Program-made: the position numbers and the translations under genes
Part shown: positions 1 to 5,142 of the stretch, one piece after another
Layout: each line of letters opens with the position of its first letter
Numbering within the stretch: position 1 is the first letter of the stretch
DNA from: Patescibacteria group bacterium
GTDB taxonomy: Bacteria; Patescibacteriota; Gracilibacteria; Peribacterales; Peribacteraceae
Length of the DNA stretch: 5,142 nucleotides
NCBI GenBank assembly: GCA_018818235.1
Contig: JAHISE010000035.1
Coordinates: forward strand, 1-5,142
Direction: 5' to 3'
The notes under the pieces: generated by a model
Told to the model about the DNA's origin: nothing
Databases searched by the model: none
What the model saw: the letters and a program-made list of their open reading frames with translations, nothing else

Positions 1-128
1 CATCGGGAGTATCTAAGGGTGGATCTGCATCGGGACCAGCGGGGGGATCTAAAGGTGGGTCTGCATCGGGAGTATCTAAGGGTGGATCTGCATCGGGACC
101 AGCGGGGGGATCTAAAGGTGGGTCTGCA
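1..128 (-). repeat. Exact 63-bp tandem repeat encoding 21-residue Asp/Pro units
   Basis: Bases 1-63 and 64-126 are identical, and identity runs on for two more bases. The array continues beyond the window start, so the copy number is unknown. In the minus-strand frame each 63-bp unit encodes 21 residues, made of two related half-units, DADPPLDPPAGP (12) and DADPPLDTP (9). The period is a multiple of three, so copy-number change keeps the frame. Upstream in the gene (about 129-285) are diverged versions such as DADDPLGPA and ADDPLDTP, which suggests older expansion followed by recent exact duplication at the downstream end. Confidence 0.95.
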
Positions 129-2221
129 ACCGGCGGATCTAACGGAGGATCAGCATCAGGAGTATCCAAAGGATCATCCGCAATAGGAGGCAATATTGGA
201 TCATCAGCATCAGCTGGACCTAGAGGATCATCTGCATCAGGAGGACCACCTGCAGGACCACCCGGAGGCACAGCACCACCAACAGGAACCCTCGGCCTCT
301 CCCTAATCTCACCCAAAATATTCTGCAGCCTTGGAGTAATCGTCACAATAAAATCAGCCATCGACATCTCGCATGTTTCCGCAGCCTGTCTTCCGATGTG
401 CATTATTTCAATATACTTCCGACGAGCGTGAGTCCCGTCTTCTATTGCATCAAAATTAGCAATTACATCCAACGGATCTCCTGTATCTACACTTAGGTTC
501 TTAACTGATTTAAGTACCGTATTCATATGAATTAACTGATTTGCATTTCTAACAGTACTATCCAGTCCTTCATTACCAAGATAACCGTACGCATAAAATA
601 TATGAGCCAGAGGATTACCCCACCTTCTACCCTTCATGTGATCAATCACAGCTTCAGCTCTGCTATCATTAATATCTCTATTATTCATTAATTCTTTCTT
701 TAAATAATTATCTAAATCATCACCATCATAGAAATCTAGTGTGCCTGACCTGCCGTCAGGATCCGGATTGAAATGCGCCGCAAGATGCTTTAGAGGTATC
801 TTGCCCATTATGTTCAAAGCCAGTATTTCATCCAGCCTTTCATTCTCACCATGTTCATACAAATACCTGTCCATGTGTTCTATTAGCGCCATACCGGCTT
901 TATCTTCTTCATCAGGTTGTGACCTTTGTCTTACGCTATCATCCTCTTCATTTTTCTTTTCTTTGTCATCCATAAATCCACGTATCACTTTTTCACCTCC
1001 AAACAATCCTGCTAGTCCGACCACAGTTGCTAAAGCAACAGGCTTAGATAACCAGTGAGATTGTCTAGAACCGAATAAATTGGTTATTGCTCTGTAGCCC
1101 ATATACACAACCAAAGAACCTATAACTAACTTTTGCCCATTGCCGAGCTTGTCCCACTGTGCCCAAACCTGATCGGAAATGTATTCCGGTGACTTATCCT
1201 TGTTCTTTTCGATTATGGCACCAGTGTTTTTTCTAAGTTTAAGCAATTGCTCTTTCTGCTCCCCAGTTCCAATAATCCTTTCCATGTCCTGCTCCTGAAA
1301 CAAAACAACTATATCTCTGGCATCTGTATCATTAATAATATTCAAGTGTAATGCTCCCCACAGGGATGAGTGTGGTAGCTTTGACTTCAATTCTTCTTTT
1401 GTAACAGTTTCTGGATTTAAAGCGCGTAATTCCTCCCTCAAATTTTCGTCTCTGAAAACCATAACCCTAAGATCCATATGCGCTGCCGCCAAGAGGTCTC
1501 CACCTTCTTTGTAACGAAGATTTAAGATTGCATCTACTTCCGGTTTATTTTTTCCTTCTACCTGATTACGCCGTAATTTAAGAAGCTTTCCATAGCTTCT
1601 TACATCAGTATATCCACTGGTTTCAATTTTATTTAAAGTTGGATCTAAGCTCGCTGCACCTTCCAAATTTTCTCTCATATAAGCTTCAAACAATTTATGT
1701 CTTTCCCCTGCACCCAATTTATGCCAAAACAGATGTACGGCATGCCTGGGTACCGCAGCTGCCGCTAACCTTTTAGTCGGATCCTCAAATACTGCCAACC
1801 AAGCTTCCTCATCAATAAATTGAGTATAGACTGACTTAGGAAACTTATCAGTATCATCAATGCCCAAAGCAGGTCTTACATCACGTTTCCACCAGCCAGT
1901 TTCATGCCTTTCAATTCTTGCAGGTACACCAACTGCACCACGTGCTGCATCTACTGTTGCATCCACTATACCTGAATCAGGTGTTGCAGAAGGCTGATCT
2001 GCACCGGAATGCTTCTCCCACAATTGCATTGCCTCAAAGAAGAATGCCGAATTTGTTTTATCTATAATCGCCCGATTTTCTGCAGACCTATCCACATTAA
2101 TCCCTTCATACCTGTTTTCGTCTACATACTCAGAATGCCCACCCAAAAAACATAACCTCCTCTCACCAGTTGAGTGGGAATCGAAGGGAACCGACTGATG
2201 ATTGAAATTGAATTTTTGCAT
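1..2221 (-). CDS. Large orphan protein with central hydrophobic segments and Asp/Pro repeat tail (3' end outside window)
   Basis: The frame is open for 740 codons from an ATG at 2221 and leaves the window with no stop, so the C-terminus is missing. I recognise no family. Residues 1-350 are mixed charged/hydrophobic with no signal peptide. Residues about 364-383 (LVIGSLVVYMGYRAITNLF) and 394-408 (PVALATVVGLAGLFG) are hydrophobic and could be a membrane hairpin. They are followed by a highly charged stretch (about 416-442, DDKEKKNEEDD) and another probably helical globular part to about residue 640. From residue 648 the protein becomes Gly/Pro- and then Asp/Pro-rich, ending in repeats of the type DADPPLDPPAGP. 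The start is 10 nt after the stop of the upstream orphan gene, so the two are probably co-transcribed. No Shine-Dalgarno precedes the ATG, but AGGAGG lies inside the gene ahead of an in-frame TTG (residue 26), which may be the true or a second start. That the protein is real is near certain; a membrane or surface role is inference. Confidence 0.85.
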   Translation of the reverse strand, partial: MQKFNFNHQSVPFDSHSTGERRLCFLGGHSEYVDENRYEGINVDRSAENRAIIDKTNSAFFFEAMQLWEKHSGADQPSATPDSGIVDATVDAARGAVGVPARIERHETGWWKRDVRPALGIDDTDKFPKSVYTQFIDEEAWLAVFEDPTKRLAAAAVPRHAVHLFWHKLGAGERHKLFEAYMRENLEGAASLDPTLNKIETSGYTDVRSYGKLLKLRRNQVEGKNKPEVDAILNLRYKEGGDLLAAAHMDLRVMVFRDENLREELRALNPETVTKEELKSKLPHSSLWGALHLNIINDTDARDIVVLFQEQDMERIIGTGEQKEQLLKLRKNTGAIIEKNKDKSPEYISDQVWAQWDKLGNGQKLVIGSLVVYMGYRAITNLFGSRQSHWLSKPVALATVVGLAGLFGGEKVIRGFMDDKEKKNEEDDSVRQRSQPDEEDKAGMALIEHMDRYLYEHGENERLDEILALNIMGKIPLKHLAAHFNPDPDGRSGTLDFYDGDDLDNYLKKELMNNRDINDSRAEAVIDHMKGRRWGNPLAHIFYAYGYLGNEGLDSTVRNANQLIHMNTVLKSVKNLSVDTGDPLDVIANFDAIEDGTHARRKYIEIMHIGRQAAETCEMSMADFIVTITPRLQNILGEIRERPRVPVGGAVPPGGPAGGPPDADDPLGPADADDPILPPIADDPLDTPDADPPLDPPVADPPLDPPAGPDADPPLDTPDADPPLDPPAGPDADPPLDTPD
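129..285 (-). repeat. Degenerate Asp/Pro/Gly-rich repeat region
   Basis: This part of the large orphan gene encodes imperfect copies of the PLD-P motif (DDPLGPA, DDPILPP, DDPLDTP, PPLDPP), preceded by a Gly/Pro-rich stretch (GGAVPPGGPAGGPP). It links the globular body to the exact repeats. Such a composition usually means an extended, disordered stalk. The regularly spaced acidic residues could bind cations, but no canonical calcium-binding motif is visible. Confidence 0.75.
2156..2161 (-). promoter_or_regulatory. Internal Shine-Dalgarno (AGGAGG) ahead of an alternative TTG start
   Basis: On the minus strand AGGAGG is followed after 9 nt by an in-frame TTG at 2146-2144, codon 26 of the large orphan gene. 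The annotated ATG at 2221 has only GTAAACACTC before it and no ribosome-binding site. The residues encoded before the TTG (Asn, His, Ser-rich) look unstructured. Translation could start at either site. An out-of-frame ATG 2 nt after the AGGAGG is too close to be used well. Confidence 0.4.
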
Positions 2222-2231
2222 GAGTGTTTAC

Positions 2232-3656
2232 TTAAGCAGAATCCTTGGTTTTGCGAGGTGCTGGTGGAGTTAAATCAAGAACATTACACATGAATGTAGT
2301 TGCACCATGACCAATAGCGCCCATTGCATTGAATGGTGACTTGAATGCTGTTCCAATTTTATTCAAAAAGCCCCCACTGGATGGAGCGGTTTCACCACCA
2401 CCATCAGCTCCAGACGTAGCTGATGTAGATGTGGCGACAGGAGTGGTGGAGGATTCATTGGATGCTCCGGTTATATCGTTAGTTGATTTTACAACTCCTT
2501 GCATATGTCCAACTATCTGACCTTGCTGCTCATCACCCAAACCTAAATTCGTATGACGGATTCTAACTACTTCATCAAGAACAGATTTAGCATCCAATCT
2601 ACCCCTTGATGATGCTGTTCCTTCATAAGTTCTCAATCTATCTATTCTTATTTTGGCATCATCGTTAGTTAACCAATACCCAATTTGTTGATCCTCACCA
2701 TTAAAGACTAAATGATCTGTACTAGCTGCACATCCAGCATTAATTGTATCGCCAGGTACAAAATTATCTAAATGTGTATCAATAAAAACATATTTAAGCT
2801 CTGTAAGTCCTCCAGCAGCACGAGTCTGTTGCGAGAGGTCTTGTATCTTTCTAAGTTCCTTTTCAAGCTCATTGCGTTTCGTGCAATACTCTCCAATCTT
2901 TGTTTTTGCTCCCGCTATCGCTTCTTTATGAGCCTGTATATCTTCCTGATTTCTTTCCAAATGCTGAGCATATGCTTTTGATTTCATTCCTTTTGTTTTT
3001 TTAATCTTACGTAACTCTTTCATGTTTTCCTGAACAATTTCTTCCTGCTCCCTAATTTTACTACCTGGAGGAGAAGAAAGTTTGGATTTTCCAGTAATAG
3101 TATCAGTAGATTTACACCCTAATTTTTGGAACTCTTCGCCTTTTATATTGTCATGAATTGCACGAATACGTGTAAGAATGTTCAAATTGATCCTTTCATT
3201 GTCATCAGACAATCCGTTTAAAGCACTATTTATCTCGGTTTGCTGGGCTGGAGTGGAAATGCGAAATAGATATTCGACCATTTGTGCTTCTTGAGAATCT
3301 GGATTCCTGAATATTTGACCCAAGGGACGACCTCCTATTGCAAGCTGAGTTGCCGGATTTCTATAACGAAGCACATTCCGAATACCAGTCCTTGTTTCTG
3401 TCTCGATCAAATTCCTTATACCAACACCACTTTCCATTAGAGCTTCAACTGCCCGATCTTGGAAATTTTCTCTATTAGCGGTCCACAGCCCTGGAAGTTT
3501 TTTTGCTTTTACATTCAGAAGCCTTGCTATCTTCTCTCTTCCTTCATCGCTAAGTCTATTTATATTGCTCATTACCTGCTCATAAAACCGCATAGCCTCC
3601 CTCCTTGCTTCGGGCAATTGGCCTGTATTTGTATCTGTATTTTGTGTTTCAGTCAT
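2232..3656 (-). CDS. Orphan 474-residue coiled-coil protein
   Basis: A complete frame running from an ATG at 3656 to a TAA at 2234-2232. No family is recognised. There is no signal peptide. Residues 1-180 are predominantly helical-looking and charged. Residues about 201-280 are rich in Glu, Lys, Gln and Leu in heptad-like spacing (IREQEEIVQENMKEL, RNELEKELRKIQDL), a probable coiled coil. Residues 283-390 look globular. Residues about 395-429 are a Ser/Thr/Gly/Ala linker. The last 45 residues form a moderately hydrophobic tail (FLNKIGTAFKSPFNAMGAIG) that ends in a basic KTKDSA-type terminus; it could be amphipathic but is not a clear membrane helix. The extended -10 promoter 6 nt upstream of the ATG, with no room for a leader, supports this start and a leaderless mRNA. 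It is followed 10 nt later by the large orphan gene and probably works with it, for example as a soluble partner of the membrane-associated protein (inference). Confidence 0.88.
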   Translation of the reverse strand: MTETQNTDTNTGQLPEARREAMRFYEQVMSNINRLSDEGREKIARLLNVKAKKLPGLWTANRENFQDRAVEALMESGVGIRNLIETETRTGIRNVLRYRNPATQLAIGGRPLGQIFRNPDSQEAQMVEYLFRISTPAQQTEINSALNGLSDDNERINLNILTRIRAIHDNIKGEEFQKLGCKSTDTITGKSKLSSPPGSKIREQEEIVQENMKELRKIKKTKGMKSKAYAQHLERNQEDIQAHKEAIAGAKTKIGEYCTKRNELEKELRKIQDLSQQTRAAGGLTELKYVFIDTHLDNFVPGDTINAGCAASTDHLVFNGEDQQIGYWLTNDDAKIRIDRLRTYEGTASSRGRLDAKSVLDEVVRIRHTNLGLGDEQQGQIVGHMQGVVKSTNDITGASNESSTTPVATSTSATSGADGGGETAPSSGGFLNKIGTAFKSPFNAMGAIGHGATTFMCNVLDLTPPAPRKTKDSA

Positions 3657-3671
3657 CAGAATATTATAGCA
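3657..3671 (-). promoter_or_regulatory. Extended -10 promoter producing a leaderless mRNA
   Basis: The minus strand reads TGCTATAAT, a perfect TATAAT (3668-3663) with the TG of an extended -10 one base upstream. It is followed by ATTCTG and then the ATG of the 474-residue gene. With the usual 6-nt gap from the end of the -10 to +1, transcription would begin at the A of the start codon. No good -35 hexamer is seen 16-18 bp upstream, as expected for an extended -10 promoter. No Shine-Dalgarno is present, which agrees with leaderless translation. Confidence 0.7.
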
Positions 3672-3717
3672 GAAATCAGCAATCCATGGTAGAGGGATTT
3701 ATGCTATAAATTGCCAT

Positions 3718-3847
3718 TTAAGCGACTTTCACCATGCTTCTCCACCATTTCCTCGGATTATTGATTATATATCTGCGGATTGCCTCTAATTCACGCTCAT
3801 TTTGGATTATAGAATATTACATAACAATTGTTTGACTTAGCCAAAGA
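3718..3847 (-). pseudogene. Relic of a REP-associated tyrosine transposase (RAYT, IS200-like) C-terminus
   Basis: The minus-strand frame 3816-3718 encodes YSIIQ followed by NERELEAIRRYIINNPRKW and ends in TAA. This matches the typical C-terminal end of RAYT/TnpA-REP transposases (HIIRNERELxxIRxYIxxNPxKW). Just upstream, in a shifted frame, the residues SLAKSNNCY resemble the preceding family motif SLWQKSNYYEH with a codon lost. A TAA at 3819-3817 and a frameshift near 3812 break the frame. Nothing recognisable remains of the HUH histidine motif or the catalytic tyrosine, so it is inactive. RAYTs are Y1 single-strand transposases that act on REP palindromes. The family call rests on remembered consensus. 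Confidence 0.7.
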
Positions 3848-3875
3848 GCCTGATAAAATATCACTGTCATACTTC

Positions 3876-3902
3876 CCCCGTGCACACCACGGGGTGATTT
3901 TT
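3876..3902 (+). terminator. GC-rich hairpin with U-tract on the plus strand
   Basis: CCCCGTG (3876-3882) and CACGGGG (3888-3894) form a perfect 7-bp stem with a CACAC loop. On the plus strand it is followed by TGATTTTTG, as in an intrinsic terminator. It lies 15 nt downstream of the stop of the minus-strand NYN gene, but in that direction the stem is followed by GAAGTATGACAG with no U-tract. It may block antisense transcription into the NYN gene, stabilise the 3' end of its mRNA, or be the remaining end of the transposase relic next to it. Confidence 0.45.
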
Positions 3903-3909
3903 GATTTAT

Positions 3910-4425
3910 TCAATTTGATATGAATTCAATATACTTGCGCAGTTTTTTCAGATCTATATATTTTGCACGTTGCAATAATTCCAAAGACACATGCCCTCTT
4001 TCCGAAACAACAAGCACACGCCTTCTGTTCTTTTTAAGAACATCCAATAAATATGCAAAATCGCTATCTCCTGATAAAAGCAATATTGTATCGTAATTAT
4101 GCATATTTAACACTGCATCAATTGCCAGTTCTACATCCAGATTTCCTTTTAATATATACATATTGTCACTCATTCTTATTCGCTTAACCTCCTTTGCATT
4201 AACAAAGTAACCAATTCGTCTTAACTTGTTCAGAAAACTTTGTTGCTTAATATTGTCACCAACTTTTCCCGTGTAAAAAAATATTTTTCCCAGCAAGCAT
4301 TCATTATCAAGATAATTTTTTAGCTTCGTATAATCAACCCTCCATCCCAAAGTTTGCTGTGAATACAAAATATTTGCAGCATCTATAAATACATAGGTTC
4401 TGCCGAAAATATATTCTCTCAACAT
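3910..4425 (-). CDS. NYN domain (PIN-like) ribonuclease, LabA/DUF88 type
   Basis: This 171-residue protein is essentially a single NYN domain, the size expected for a stand-alone member. The family is PIN-like and metal-dependent, and is thought to cleave or process RNA in the cytoplasm. Conserved acidic positions are visible: D15 and N18 in VFIDAANIL, D97 and D103 in KGNLDVELAIDAV, and D120/D122 in LLLSGDSDF. They make up the expected catalytic centre, so it looks intact. The C-terminus (LKKLRKYIEFISN) is a basic helix. The start ATG is 15 nt after the stop of the lamin-tail gene, in the same frame, and has no Shine-Dalgarno close by, so translation may depend on coupling to the upstream gene. 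The RNA target is unknown. Confidence 0.9.
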   Translation of the reverse strand: MLREYIFGRTYVFIDAANILYSQQTLGWRVDYTKLKNYLDNECLLGKIFFYTGKVGDNIKQQSFLNKLRRIGYFVNAKEVKRIRMSDNMYILKGNLDVELAIDAVLNMHNYDTILLLSGDSDFAYLLDVLKKNRRRVLVVSERGHVSLELLQRAKYIDLKKLRKYIEFISN

Positions 4426-4440
4426 TGTTTTAGAATTAAT

Positions 4441-5142
4441 TCATCCCCTAAAAACCTTCAAAACAAAAACCCCAATCGTTGAAAAAATTCCACCAATTAT
4501 CAAAGCAATCTCTTTACCAATCCCGTTCTCCTCAATATCAATCTGTTGATCCTCATCCGAAGGCTCCCACATCTTCATATCCAAAAATACCCCCGATAGA
4601 TTTTGCCCGGATCCAATTTCTGATTCCGGCGATACGGCAGATGCGGGAAGAATATTTTTATATTTTTGCCGTAGCGGCACGGAATTCCGTACCGCAACGG
4701 GAGCAACCCCACCCAGCCCATTCACTTCTTTATCCATGGCAAATATTTCCTCATGCCCGCCAGGCGAGGATGTTAGTTCCACTACCGCAGGGATGTATCC
4801 CTGCGCTATTATGGGCTGGGTGGGATTGCCCTTATCTAAAACAAATAAATATGAATCTCCTTTTTTGACTTTTGGATACTCAACCGAAATCTCGATGCTT
4901 TCATCCGGTGATATTAACCAAACTTCATCACCGGAATTGTTGAGTGAAATGTGTGTTTCGCTTTGCTTTAGAACAAGCTCACCTTGAGGCAGTATTTGAT
5001 ACTCCTCAGGAATCGTCCACGACTTGCTTCCACCATCCCTAACGTCATCGATGATCCATCCGCATAAATTAAATTCGTGGTCCAAATTATTTTTAAATTT
5101 AATCCATTCCTCATCGCCTGCATTCGGTGACGGAAAAACTTC
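4441..5142 (-). CDS. Lamin-tail-domain protein with C-terminal membrane helix (5' end outside window)
   Basis: The frame enters from beyond the window edge: 19 codons (EVFPSPNAGDEEWIKFKNN) precede the TTG at 5085, which could be mistaken for a start, and they complete the domain. The visible 233 residues begin within a lamin tail domain (LTD). Its hallmarks are GDEEWIKFKN, then LCGWIIDD, the GGSKSWTIPE strand, LPQGELVL, ISLNNSGDEVWLISPD and VEYPKVKKGDSYLF. Bacterial LTDs are immunoglobulin-like modules usually found on secreted or surface proteins, often with nucleases. A long linker follows, much of it encoded by inverted repeats. The last 25 or so residues (GKEIALIIGGIFSTIGVFVLK, then VFRG) form a membrane helix with a short basic end, implying that the LTD faces outward. 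The missing N-terminus probably has a signal peptide and may have further domains. Confidence 0.88.
   Translation of the reverse strand, partial: EVFPSPNAGDEEWIKFKNNLDHEFNLCGWIIDDVRDGGSKSWTIPEEYQILPQGELVLKQSETHISLNNSGDEVWLISPDESIEISVEYPKVKKGDSYLFVLDKGNPTQPIIAQGYIPAVVELTSSPGGHEEIFAMDKEVNGLGGVAPVAVRNSVPLRQKYKNILPASAVSPESEIGSGQNLSGVFLDMKMWEPSDEDQQIDIEENGIGKEIALIIGGIFSTIGVFVLKVFRG
4633..4673. repeat. 7-bp inverted repeat TACGGCA/TGCCGTA
   Basis: TACGGCA (4633-4639) and TGCCGTA (4667-4673) are perfect reverse complements separated by a 27-nt AT-rich spacer. The right arm overlaps the GTAG at the foot of the next palindrome, so the two structures would compete. On its own this short stem could be chance; it is listed because it adjoins the denser palindromes. 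Confidence 0.4.
4671..4698. repeat. 28-bp REP-like palindrome with GTAG foot
   Basis: Left arm GTAGCGGCACGGAA and right arm TTCCGTACCGCAAC pair over 14 positions with two mismatches. The core ACGGAATTCCGT (4679-4690) is perfect. The plus-strand arm begins with GTAG, the tetranucleotide found at the foot of REP hairpins recognised by RAYT transposases. It lies inside the lamin-tail gene and encodes part of the linker (AVRNSVPLRQ). Confidence 0.6.
4703..4829. repeat. 127-bp palindromic element inside the lamin-tail gene
   Basis: The ends 4703-4721 and 4811-4829 are inverted repeats, 18 of 19 bp matching (core CCCACCCAGCCCAT / ATGGGCTGGGTGGG perfect over 14 bp). Inside are the short palindrome CGCCAGGCG (4758-4766) and a 20-bp palindrome (4786-4805). 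As a single strand it would fold into a closed multi-branch structure. GGAG (4700-4703) sits at its left foot. It is translated in frame as linker. No target-site duplication is seen. It could be an in-frame MITE or REPIN-like element; alternatively the pairing is a constraint on the mRNA itself. Confidence 0.6.
4786..4805. repeat. 20-bp near-perfect palindrome (9-bp arms)
   Basis: CGCAGGGAT and ATCCCTGCG flank a 2-base centre (GT). It is nested in the 127-bp element and encodes AQGYIPA of the linker on the minus strand. A 9-bp perfect arm with this GC content is unlikely by chance beside two other palindromes. Confidence 0.75.

Noticed and set aside
1..128. CRISPR array
   Set aside because: The repeats are directly adjacent with no unique spacers and encode protein in frame.
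741..1058. Plus-strand open frame of 105 codons
   Set aside because: It lies wholly opposite the large orphan gene, has Ser/Leu/Cys-rich composition typical of an antisense shadow, and has no promoter or ribosome-binding site of its own.
3674..3715. Short minus-strand ORF of 13 codons (MAIYSINPSTMDC) just after the transposase relic
   Set aside because: It lies upstream of the mapped -10, has no ribosome-binding site, and is too short to separate from chance.
3807..3812. Second TATAAT on the minus strand within the relic
   Set aside because: No extended TG, no suitable -35 at 16-18 bp, and no gene start within reach; probably chance in AT-rich sequence.
4441..4443. TGA read as glycine (code 25)
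   Set aside because: No TGA occurs in frame in the roughly 1,200 codons of the two large genes, while glycine is common there as GGN; both genes ending in TGA look complete at that point.
4479..4868. Plus-strand open frames opposite the lamin-tail gene
   Set aside because: The minus-strand frame encodes a recognisable LTD and membrane helix; the plus-strand translations resemble nothing and overlap each other in different frames.
5083..5085. TTG as the start of the lamin-tail gene
   Set aside because: The frame stays open to the window edge and the 19 upstream codons encode an essential part of the LTD (GDEEWIKFKN), so the gene starts outside the window.

Overview
This AT-rich window carries four protein genes, all on the minus strand. 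Two run off the ends of the window. The sequence best fits a bacterium with many uncharacterised proteins. The mix of a lamin-tail-domain surface protein, a NYN nuclease, a relic of a REP-associated transposase and large orphan proteins would suit the Candidate Phyla Radiation (Patescibacteria), but no marker gene confirms this. TGA is used as a stop and there is no in-frame TGA across about 1,200 codons of the two largest genes, so the glycine-TGA code of Gracilibacteria/Absconditabacteria is not supported.

Layout in transcription order (right to left). 5142-4441: the C-terminal part of a lamin-tail-domain protein with a terminal membrane helix. Its linker is encoded by a dense cluster of inverted repeats (4633-4829). 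4425-3910: a NYN/PIN-like ribonuclease gene of the LabA/DUF88 type, 15 nt after the previous stop and in the same reading frame. 3909-3657: an intergenic region with a strong GC-rich hairpin, the decayed C-terminal end of a REP-associated tyrosine transposase (RAYT), and an extended -10 promoter. 3656-2232: an unrecognised 474-residue coiled-coil protein whose start codon sits where transcription from that promoter should begin, which predicts a leaderless mRNA. 2221-1: an unrecognised protein of more than 740 residues. It has a central pair of hydrophobic segments and a C-terminal Asp/Pro-rich tail built from exact 63-bp tandem repeats that continue past the window edge.

The two orphan genes are 10 nt apart and probably form one operon driven by the promoter at 3657-3671. 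The lamin-tail and NYN genes probably form another, whose promoter lies outside the window. The points most worth following up are the palindromic cluster carried inside a coding region, with a transposase relic of the family that mobilises such palindromes less than 1 kb away; the leaderless promoter; the paired orphan genes; and the single TGA separating an exported membrane protein from an in-frame nuclease.
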